Program-made: the position numbers and the translations under genes
Origin: VRUE01 sp044867925
Lineage (GTDB): Bacteria > Actinomycetota > Thermoleophilia > Solirubrobacterales > 70-9
Reading direction: 5' to 3'
Assembly (NCBI GenBank): GCA_044867925.1
Contig: JBIOVV010000093.1
Location: forward strand, 1 to 8,109
DNA: 8,109 bases
Notes under the pieces: generated by a model
What the model was told of the DNA's origin: nothing
The model's input: only the letters and a program-made list of their open reading frames with translations
Databases searched by the model: none
Shown here: positions 1-4,844 of the stretch, in pieces
How positions within the stretch are numbered: position 1 is the stretch's first letter
How the letters are laid out: each line of letters opens with the position of its first letter

Positions 1-1047
1 GGCCACGGCAACTACCTGCGGGGGCTTCGCGACGCTGTCTCCGCGGCCCTGGACGTCGCCTTCGATGCGCTCGAGAGGCCCCAGGATCCCGACCCCGTCG
101 TGCCGGCGCCGCTCGTCTCCCAAGCCCGCCTGGCGGCTCGCCACGGGGTGGGCCTCGACACCGTCGCCCGTCGTTTCAATGCGGGACAGGCGCTCCTCGC
201 CGACTTCGCGATCGCCGAGGCTTCACGCGACAGAGCCACCTCGGCTGACGCTCTCCGGGGACTGCTCGCGGCGCTCTCCGCGGCCTTCGATCACCTCCTC
301 GCTGCGGTCGGGGAGGAGTACGCAAAGGAGCTGGAGAACTCGCGCGCACCATCCCGGGACAGCCACCGGGTTCGACTCTGCGAACGTCTCCTCGCTGGGG
401 AGGCCGTCGAGCCCGGCGCCCTTTCCTACGACCTTGGTGGCTGGCACATAGGGCTCGTCGCGAGCGGGCTCGATCGCCAGACGTTGAGCGATCTGGCGCG
501 CGCAGCGGACCGCCGCCTGCTCGTGGTCGAGCCTCAGCCGAACATGCTCTGGGCATGGCTCGGCGGCGGCCGGCGGATCGAGACCGCGATGATCGCCAGC
601 GTCGCCGCGCGCCGCTTGGGCGAGGCAAGCATCGGTCTCGGTGAGCCGGCGGCCGGCCTGGCTGGCTGGCGGCTCACCCATCAGCAGGCGAAGCGAGTGC
701 TGCCCTTCGCTCGTGGGGAGTCCGCCATCGCGCGCTACGCCGAGCAGGGCCTTCTCGCCTCGATCTGCCAGGACCAGGTGCTCGCCGAGTCGCTGCAGCA
801 GATCTACCTCGATCCTCTGCGCGACGGCGACGACGAGGACTTGTGGCAGACGCTGCGCGCGTACTTCGCAGCTGGATGCAACATCAGCTCCGCCGCTTCT
901 GCCCTGGCGGTCCATCGCCAGACGGTCAGCGGCCGGCTGAGAAGCGTCGAAGAGAGGCTCGAGCGACCTCTTCGACAGTGCACAGCCGAGTTGATCGTCG
1001 CCCTTGCCCTGCAGGGACCCTTCCCTGCCCCAGAACATGCGACGTAA
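1..1047 (+). CDS. PucR/CdaR-type transcriptional regulator, 3' part (5' end outside window)
   Basis: The frame is open from base 1 to a TAA at 1045-1047, giving 348 residues; the true start lies upstream. A GTG at 100 would be an internal start, but the 33 residues before it (beginning GHGNYLRGLRDAV) read as normal protein, so I treat the gene as 5'-truncated by the window. Residues 34-75 (RLAARHGVGLDTVARRF region) match the N-terminal helical part of actinobacterial PucR-like regulators. The middle carries the degenerate GGDEF-like/CdaR region, including GLAGWRLTHQQAKRVLPFAR. The C-terminus (about 283-325) is the PucR helix-turn-helix, with CNISSAASALAVHRQTVSGR followed by LRSVEERL. In this family the C-terminal HTH binds DNA and the upstream domains sense an unknown signal. 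The usual HRNTVRYRL recognition motif is changed here to HRQTVSGRL. The target is unknown; the next gene is 112 bases downstream, so co-transcription is possible but unproven. Confidence 0.85.
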   Translation, partial: GHGNYLRGLRDAVSAALDVAFDALERPQDPDPVVPAPLVSQARLAARHGVGLDTVARRFNAGQALLADFAIAEASRDRATSADALRGLLAALSAAFDHLLAAVGEEYAKELENSRAPSRDSHRVRLCERLLAGEAVEPGALSYDLGGWHIGLVASGLDRQTLSDLARAADRRLLVVEPQPNMLWAWLGGGRRIETAMIASVAARRLGEASIGLGEPAAGLAGWRLTHQQAKRVLPFARGESAIARYAEQGLLASICQDQVLAESLQQIYLDPLRDGDDEDLWQTLRAYFAAGCNISSAASALAVHRQTVSGRLRSVEERLERPLRQCTAELIVALALQGPFPAPEHAT

Positions 1048-1140
1048 CCCGGCAAACTGTCGAAGGACACCCTCCTCGTTTCGCCATGTTGGAGTGTCGC
1101 CTCACCGGCAGCGACCGGATACTCACGAAGCTAGTCAACT

Positions 1141-1162
1141 CACTCACAAGGGAGTGCAAGTG
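1141..1162 (+). promoter_or_regulatory. Ribosome binding site with possible masking hairpin
   Basis: AAGGGAG at 1148-1154 sits 5 bases before the GTG at 1160-1162 and decides that start. CACTC (1141-1145) can pair with GAGTG (1152-1156) over a 6-base loop, which would put part of the ribosome site in a short stem. ACTCAC also occurs three times just upstream (1121, 1138 and 1142). The five-base stem is weak and may be accidental. Confidence 0.45.
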
Positions 1163-1819
1163 AAACGAGTATCTGTGTGGATTGCCGCGATGGCGGTCGC
1201 CTTGATTGGGGTCGTGAGTCTCGGGGCCGGTACGGCTTCCGCCGACGTCCTCTGCAACACCTGGACGCTAACGAACGGCTCAGGGTGCGGCACCGTAGGT
1301 GGGACCGTTTACCCGGCGGGAACCGAAATCAAGATGAAACTGGTGCCAGGCAAACAGGCGAGGCTCGATCTGTATCCCGGCGAAAAAATGCCCGAGTTCC
1401 AGTGCGGCGAATCCAGCCTCTATCTGACGCTGACCAACGCGGGCTCTTGGGAAAAAGCAGTTGAAGCGACGGTGTCGCACTTCTCGTTCTCGAGCTGCAC
1501 CTACACGCCGGAAGTGCTCTCCTTTGGAAGCGCCAGCATCAGAGAGCAGCCACGCGGCACGAGTGTCGGGGCCACGACCCTGTCAGGCACCGAAATCCGA
1601 GCCGCCAAACACATTTTCGGCATCAGATGCAGAGTCAATATGACCGGCGCCAAAGGCGAACTCGTCGGGCCGGTGTGGAACAAAATGGGTGCATCGACGT
1701 TGACCTTTAATTACGCACCGGTGCACAGCGGGGACTGTGGAGAAATGTTCTTCAGCGGCACCTACATCGCTCAGAGCATCCTCGGAAGCCCAACCTCGAT
1801 CTACGCATTGCAGTTCTAG
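1160..1819 (+). CDS. Small secreted six-cysteine protein of unknown function
   Basis: The protein has 219 residues. The GTG start at 1160 is chosen because AAGGGAG lies at ideal spacing and a classic signal peptide begins there: KR, a hydrophobic stretch (about 4-24), and ASA|D for cleavage after residue 28. The frame stays open upstream to 1004, but that stretch looks non-coding. The mature protein has six cysteines (32, 43, 82, 113, 157, 193), compatible with three disulfides in an exported beta-rich domain, and many alternating Thr/Ser/Gly segments. The layout (LC near the N-terminus, YPAGTEIKMKL, FSFSSCTY, SGTYIAQSILGSPTSIYAL at the end) resembles lineage-specific secreted proteins that I recall as abundant in Solirubrobacterales; that link is memory, not a search. 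Codons such as GAA, AAA and AAT look more frequent than in the GC-rich TetR genes. Transcription probably ends at the hairpin just after the TAG. No enzyme motif is seen. Confidence 0.8.
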   Translation: MKRVSVWIAAMAVALIGVVSLGAGTASADVLCNTWTLTNGSGCGTVGGTVYPAGTEIKMKLVPGKQARLDLYPGEKMPEFQCGESSLYLTLTNAGSWEKAVEATVSHFSFSSCTYTPEVLSFGSASIREQPRGTSVGATTLSGTEIRAAKHIFGIRCRVNMTGAKGELVGPVWNKMGASTLTFNYAPVHSGDCGEMFFSGTYIAQSILGSPTSIYALQF

Positions 1820-1826
1820 TGCCACT

Positions 1827-1857
1827 CCGCCCGCCCTGCGCCTCGCAGGGCGGGCGG
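1827..1857. terminator. GC-rich hairpin, probable bidirectional terminator
   Basis: Bases 1827-1840 pair perfectly with 1844-1857, a 14-bp stem made almost wholly of G and C, with a 3-base loop. It starts 8 bases after the stop of the plus-strand secreted protein and ends 27 bases from the stop of the minus-strand TetR gene, so it lies exactly between two converging genes. There is no T-run on either side, so it may act as a tract-less terminator or as an mRNA 3'-end stabiliser. Confidence 0.7.
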
Positions 1858-1883
1858 GTCACCCTTGCGCCTCGGAGAGCTCT

Positions 1884-2579
1884 CTACGCGACCCGCGGGC
1901 GGTCGAGGATCGCCGCCAGCTCGGGGGCGAGCTCCGTGAGGCTCTCGGCCTCACCGGAGGCGAGGCGGGTGTGGAGGAAGGCGAGGGTGGCGTCGATCAG
2001 GCGCTCGTCGAGTCCCGGCGGTTGGGGTGCGTCGTCATCGCCGCCGCGGCCGCGGCGCAGCATCGCGGCAAGGCGGGAGACGAGGATGCGGCGGGCGGCG
2101 CAGAGGGCGCTGGCCTCGCGCGGCGCCTGGCCGCTGAGCAGCCGGCCTAGCTCGGGCTCCGCGGCAAAGAAGGCCAGGGCCGCGTCGATGCCGGCGCCGA
2201 GCGCATCGCGCCCACCAGCAGCTTCGAGCGAATCGGGGTCGCCGTTTCCCGCCGCGCACCCTCGCTCGATCTCCGCGCAGAGGCGGTCGGCTGCCGCCAC
2301 ATAGGCGGCGAGGAGGCAATCCCAGAGGTTGCCGAAGTGCCTGTAGAAGGTGCTGGTGGAGACGTTCGCCTGCTCACTGACGTGGGTCGTGGTGACGTTG
2401 GCGTAGCCGTGGGCGCCGAGCGCCTGCGCCATCGCCTCCAGCAGCCGCAGCCGCTGGTGCTCGCTGACCAGGTTGGCGGGGATGCCGTGACGGCCAGGAG
2501 GCAGGCGGCGGGGGAGGGGAGTGCCCGCCGAGAAGGGGCCGTCCTCGGCCTCGGGGGCGACCAGGCGCAGTTCGGTCAT
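1884..2579 (-). CDS. TetR-family transcriptional regulator (outer gene of minus operon)
   Basis: The protein has 231 residues, ATG at 2579 and TAG at 1884-1886. An N-terminal extension with LPPGRHGIP (26-34) precedes the TetR DNA-binding domain (about 41-93). The helix-turn-helix covers about 63-82, ending VSTSTFYRHF, and is followed by DCLLAAY, the hallmark end of the TetR N-terminal domain. The rest (about 95-231) is an all-helical dimer/ligand domain ending in TELAPELAAIL. TetR proteins normally repress as dimers and release DNA on ligand binding; the ligand is unknown. The start overlaps the previous gene's TGA by four bases (ATGA, 2576-2579), and AAGGGG lies just upstream, so translation is probably coupled. 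The closest relative in this window is the gene at 3993-4679, about half identical over 68 residues of the N-terminal region by eye. Residues 105-125 and 175-190 are Gly/Asp-rich loops. Confidence 0.9.
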   Translation of the reverse strand: MTELRLVAPEAEDGPFSAGTPLPRRLPPGRHGIPANLVSEHQRLRLLEAMAQALGAHGYANVTTTHVSEQANVSTSTFYRHFGNLWDCLLAAYVAAADRLCAEIERGCAAGNGDPDSLEAAGGRDALGAGIDAALAFFAAEPELGRLLSGQAPREASALCAARRILVSRLAAMLRRGRGGDDDAPQPPGLDERLIDATLAFLHTRLASGEAESLTELAPELAAILDRPRVA

Positions 2580-3289
2580 CGGTGCCCCCCTTCCAGCCGG
2601 CTGCGCTCACGCGCCAGTGTCTCCTTCGCCTCTTCGAAGGCCTGCTCGGCCGCTTCCTTGCCCAGGTAGGAGCCGACGGCGAGGTGCATCAGCTCGGGCA
2701 GGGCGTCCCAGATGCGGTTTGTCTTGCCGGCGGCGAGGACGTCGCAGAGGCAGGCCTCGATGCCGCCGACGACGAAGATGCCGGTCGCCTCCGGCGGCTC
2801 CTGGCCGGGCTCCATCTCGCTGCGGACGCTGTCGAGCAGGCCGGCGAGCCGCTCGACCGCCTCGTCGTGCTTGGCCAGCGCCGCGCCGCCGGCGATCTGC
2901 ACCTCGATCAGCAGCGAGCGGGCGATCGCCGGCCGGTCGTCGACGAATTGGAAGAGCCTCGCCAGTCCCGCCTCGACACTCGCCTGCCACCCCGAGGCAG
3001 CCACGGCGGCTTCCAGCAGGCTGACCCCGAGCCGCTCGATCCAGGCCTCATACGCCTGAGCGAAGCAGTCCTCGAGGCTCTCGAAGTGGTCGTAGAACTG
3101 CTTGCGGTGACCGCCGCTGTACTCGAGCACGGCGCGGACCGAGGCGTCGCGAAACCCCTGTTCCCCGACGACGTGCAGGACCCCTTCCATCTCCCCTTCG
3201 CGGATCGTCGCGTCGGGCGTCGGAGCGGTGGTCTCGGTGCTTTCGACTGGGAGCGCCTCCCTGGCTGCCGCGCAAGCTTCCTGGCGCAT
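2576..3289 (-). CDS. TetR-family transcriptional regulator (inner gene of minus operon)
   Basis: The protein has 237 residues from the ATG at 3289. A longer form from an ATG at 3322 is possible, but that codon is preceded by CCCCGGTTT with no ribosome site, whereas AAGGAG lies 8 bases before the 3289 codon. The first about 30 residues are unstructured and Thr/Glu/Pro-rich. The TetR DNA-binding domain spans about 31-80, with helix-turn-helix ASVRAVLEYSGGHRKQFYDHF (48-68 region) and the family signature EDCFAQAY. The C-terminal domain (about 85-237) should form the dimer and ligand pocket; it contains GGIEACLCDVLAAGKTN and PELMHLAVGSYLG, a C-terminal signature shared in outline with the other TetR proteins here. 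The recognition helix (GGHRKQ) differs clearly from those of the other three, which suggests a different operator. It is the first gene of the minus-strand operon and is read divergently from the gene at 3401. Confidence 0.88.
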   Translation of the reverse strand: MRQEACAAAREALPVESTETTAPTPDATIREGEMEGVLHVVGEQGFRDASVRAVLEYSGGHRKQFYDHFESLEDCFAQAYEAWIERLGVSLLEAAVAASGWQASVEAGLARLFQFVDDRPAIARSLLIEVQIAGGAALAKHDEAVERLAGLLDSVRSEMEPGQEPPEATGIFVVGGIEACLCDVLAAGKTNRIWDALPELMHLAVGSYLGKEAAEQAFEEAKETLARERSRLEGGHR

Positions 3290-3400
3290 TGCGTGCTCTC
3301 CTTGTCGCGAGCTTCTCCCCATAAACCGGGGCTGCCGAATAGAAACTACTCCTTTTTTTCCGGATATGAAAGCTTTTTAGAAAGAGCTATCCTCGGAGCC
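3290..3400. promoter_or_regulatory. Divergent control region between the two TetR operons
   Basis: This 111-base gap separates two divergently read TetR operons and must hold both promoters, assuming no distant ones. It turns sharply AT-rich from about 3338 to 3390 in otherwise GC-rich DNA. It contains the AGAAACTACTCCTT box (3341-3354), a run of seven T (3353-3359), a TTTC-N7-GAAA inverted pair (3357-3371) and the palindrome AAAGCTTT (3369-3376). For the plus strand, TATCCT at 3388-3393 could be a -10 element, but no good -35 is seen at 17-18 bases. No clear minus-strand promoter was found. TetR proteins often regulate themselves from such a gap, so operators here are likely. Confidence 0.5.
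3341..3354 (+). repeat. Copy A of shared box AGAAACTWCTCCTT (candidate operator)
   Basis: The sequence AGAAACTACTCCTT is matched at 13 of 14 bases by 4692-4705, upstream of the large exported protein gene. Both copies lie in AT-rich intergenic DNA in the same orientation. A binding site for one of the TetR proteins is the natural reading, but this is inference. Confidence 0.5.
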
Positions 3401-4000
3401 ATGCAGTACCTCTCGCAAAGGCTCGCGGTTGAGGCACCTGAAGCGCGGGAGGAAGGGCGGCGCCATGGGCCCGTCGCGAGTGGACAGCGCGAGCGGCTGA
3501 TCGCCGCCAGCCAGCGGCTGATCGCCGAGCGAGGGATCGCGGCGACGACGATCGAAGCGATCGTCAAGGAGGCCGGAGTTTCCTCGGTCAGCTTCTATGA
3601 GCACTTCAAGGACAAGGAAGGCTGCTTCGTCGCGGCCTTCGAGAAGGCCGTCGACGAGCTGAGCGCGGAGGTGCGCCGGCGGGTCCCGGCCGGCGCGGCG
3701 CGGGCCGATCGGGTGCGAGCGGCCCTGGCCGCGCTGCTGGAGGCGATCGACACCGAGCCGGCGCGGGCGCGGCTCTGCTTCGTCGAGGCGCAGAAGGGCG
3801 GGACGCGGATGTGCGCCCGCTACGACGAGGCGCTTGACGCCGCCGCGGCCGAGCTCGCCGACCCCCTCGGGCAGGGGATTGCCGGCGGGCTAGCGTGGCT
3901 GCTGCGGGAGCGGCTCGAGCTGGGCGAGGGCGGGAGCGTTCAGGACCTGCTGCCGAGGATGACCGAGGTCGTCCTCGCTCCCAACCTCACCGATGGCTGA
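3401..4000 (+). CDS. TetR-family transcriptional regulator (inner gene of plus operon)
   Basis: The protein has 199 residues and ends TGA at 3998-4000. The frame is open far upstream across the opposite-strand gene, but the ATG at 3401 is the first sensible start after the AT-rich control region. GGAG lies only 2 bases before it, too close to be a good ribosome site, so translation may be leaderless or start inefficiently. The TetR DNA-binding domain is at about 30-80: RERLIAASQRLIAERG, helix-turn-helix TTIEAIVKEAGVSSVSFYEH (49-68), then HFKDKEGCFVAAF. The C-terminal domain (about 85-199) is short for the family and includes FVEAQKGG, a common TetR ligand-domain element, and LLPRMTEVVLAPNL. 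At 199 residues it is the smallest of the four regulators. It overlaps the next gene by 8 bases, which indicates an operon with coupled translation. Target and ligand are unknown. Confidence 0.88.
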   Translation: MQYLSQRLAVEAPEAREEGRRHGPVASGQRERLIAASQRLIAERGIAATTIEAIVKEAGVSSVSFYEHFKDKEGCFVAAFEKAVDELSAEVRRRVPAGAARADRVRAALAALLEAIDTEPARARLCFVEAQKGGTRMCARYDEALDAAAAELADPLGQGIAGGLAWLLRERLELGEGGSVQDLLPRMTEVVLAPNLTDG

Positions 4001-4679
4001 CGGCGCGCAGGCAGCGGCGCAGCAGCTGGCCTCTGGCAAGGAAAAGTTGCCCCCCGGCCGTCACGGCCTGCCCCGTACCTTCGTCGCCGAGAACCAGCGC
4101 GAGCGCCTGCTCAACGGCGTCGTCGAGGCGGTGGCAGAGCACGGCTACAACGAGACCACGATCGGCGCGATCGCCACCGCGGCCGGAATTTCCCGGCGCA
4201 CCTTCTACGAGCACTTCGAGAGCAAGGAGGACTGCTTTCTCGCGGCTTACGAGATGGTCGACGACCACGTTCGCGGCTCGATGCTGGCGGCCGGCGACTC
4301 GTCCGCGCCCTGGCCCGAGCAGGTCCAAGCAAGGCTCGGCGCCCTGCTCGGCGTCCTCTCCCGCGACCTCGCCGTCGCTCGCTTCTACCTGACCGAGCCG
4401 CTCGCCGCGGGCGACCCGATCGCCGCCCGCTACCGCGACGCGATGCAGCTGCTCGCCGAGACGATCAGGCCGCAATCATCGCTCTCGGAGATGGACGTCG
4501 AAGTCCGCGACCAGGTGCTGATGGGCGGCATCGCCACCCTGATCGCGCGTCGCCTCAAAGCGGGCGAAGCGGCCGCCCTGACCGAGCTCCTGCCGGACCT
4601 GACCGAGCTTGCCCTGGCCCCTTATCTGGGCCGCGAGGAGGCTCGCCGCCTCGGCCGAGAGGCGCGCTCCAGAGCCTAG
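3993..4679 (+). CDS. TetR-family transcriptional regulator (outer gene of plus operon)
   Basis: The protein has 228 residues, ATG at 3993 and TAG at 4677-4679. The ATG lies inside the end of the preceding TetR gene (8-base overlap) and has no ribosome site of its own, so translational coupling is likely. A TTG at 4047 preceded by AAGGA is a possible alternative, but it would remove most of the N-terminal extension. LPPGRHGLP (19-27) leads into the TetR DNA-binding domain (about 32-87): helix-turn-helix TTIGAIATAAGISRRTFYEH (55-74), then HFESKEDCFLAAYE. The ligand/dimer domain runs to about 215 and ends LTELLPDLTELALAPYLG. The whole looks like a canonical, intact TetR repressor. Its nearest relative in the window is the outer gene of the minus operon (1884-2579). 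Its stop lies 13 bases from the shared box upstream of the large exported protein gene, which makes that gene a plausible target. Confidence 0.9.
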   Translation: MADGAQAAAQQLASGKEKLPPGRHGLPRTFVAENQRERLLNGVVEAVAEHGYNETTIGAIATAAGISRRTFYEHFESKEDCFLAAYEMVDDHVRGSMLAAGDSSAPWPEQVQARLGALLGVLSRDLAVARFYLTEPLAAGDPIAARYRDAMQLLAETIRPQSSLSEMDVEVRDQVLMGGIATLIARRLKAGEAAALTELLPDLTELALAPYLGREEARRLGREARSRA

Positions 4680-4691
4680 TTCCTTTATTTC

Positions 4692-4705
4692 AGAAACTTC
4701 TCCTT
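4692..4705 (+). repeat. Copy B of shared box AGAAACTWCTCCTT (candidate operator)
   Basis: The sequence AGAAACTTCTCCTT matches copy A at 3341-3354 at 13 of 14 bases. Its first ten bases, AGAA-AC-TTCT, form an inverted repeat with a 2-base centre. The box overlaps the first two bases of the -35 hexamer at 4704, a position where a bound protein would affect RNA polymerase. AGAAAC (4692-4697) also faces an inverted GTTTCT (4719-4724) within the spacer. Confidence 0.5.
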
Positions 4706-4732
4706 GCATTCGTAAAACGTTTCTTTTATGCT
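4704..4732 (+). promoter_or_regulatory. Sigma-70-type promoter for the large exported protein
   Basis: TTGCAT (4704-4709) and TATGCT (4727-4732) are separated by exactly 17 bases, the optimal spacing. The hexamers match the consensus at 4 of 6 and 4 of 6 positions. The surrounding 60 bases are AT-rich, unlike the flanking genes. Transcription would begin near 4739, leaving a leader of about 105 bases before the GTG at 4845. The spacer contains the palindrome AAACGTTT (4715-4722), a possible operator. Confidence 0.65.
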
Positions 4733-4738
4733 CTCGCC

Positions 4739-4844
4739 AGCTCGGTCAGCGAACCGGGCTGACTACAGGGACATAACCGAGCCTCGAGGAAGCCGCAAAG
4801 GGAAGCGGCGGGCAGAGGGGCTCACGGGACAAGGAGAGAGCTAC
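4739..4844 (+). promoter_or_regulatory. Structured 5' leader and ribosome binding site of the large exported protein
   Basis: From the predicted start of transcription there are about 105 untranslated bases. GTCAGC (4745-4750) pairs with GCTGAC (4758-4763) over a 7-base loop. CTCG (4741-4744) can pair with CGAG (4778-4781) to enclose it. GCCGC (4792-4796) pairs with GCGGC (4805-4809) over AAAGGGAA. AAGGAG (4831-4836) lies 8 bases before the GTG at 4845 and is a strong ribosome site. No known riboswitch class is recognised. Confidence 0.45.

Noticed and set aside
223..1038. Minus-strand open frame of 271 codons opposite the PucR gene
   Set aside because: The plus strand encodes a recognisable PucR regulator over the same bases; the antisense translation has no family features.
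1004..1159. Longer N-terminus for the secreted protein (frame open from 1004)
   Set aside because: It would overlap the end of the PucR gene and bury the signal peptide; GTG at 1160 has the ribosome site and the correct signal-peptide start.
1048..1159. Promoter for the secreted protein (GATACT at 1118-1123 as a -10)
   Set aside because: No acceptable -35 lies at 16-19 bases; TTGGAG at 1089 is 23 bases away. ACCGG occurs twice at 10-base spacing, but that alone is too little to call a site.
3290..3322. Eleven-residue longer start for the minus-strand TetR gene (ATG at 3322)
   Set aside because: No ribosome site precedes it, while AAGGAG stands 8 bases before the ATG at 3289.
2582..3400. Upstream extension of the plus-strand TetR frame (would give a 472-residue protein)
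   Set aside because: The extension is antisense to the minus-strand TetR gene at 2576-3289 and crosses the divergent control region. TetR similarity begins only after the ATG at 3401.
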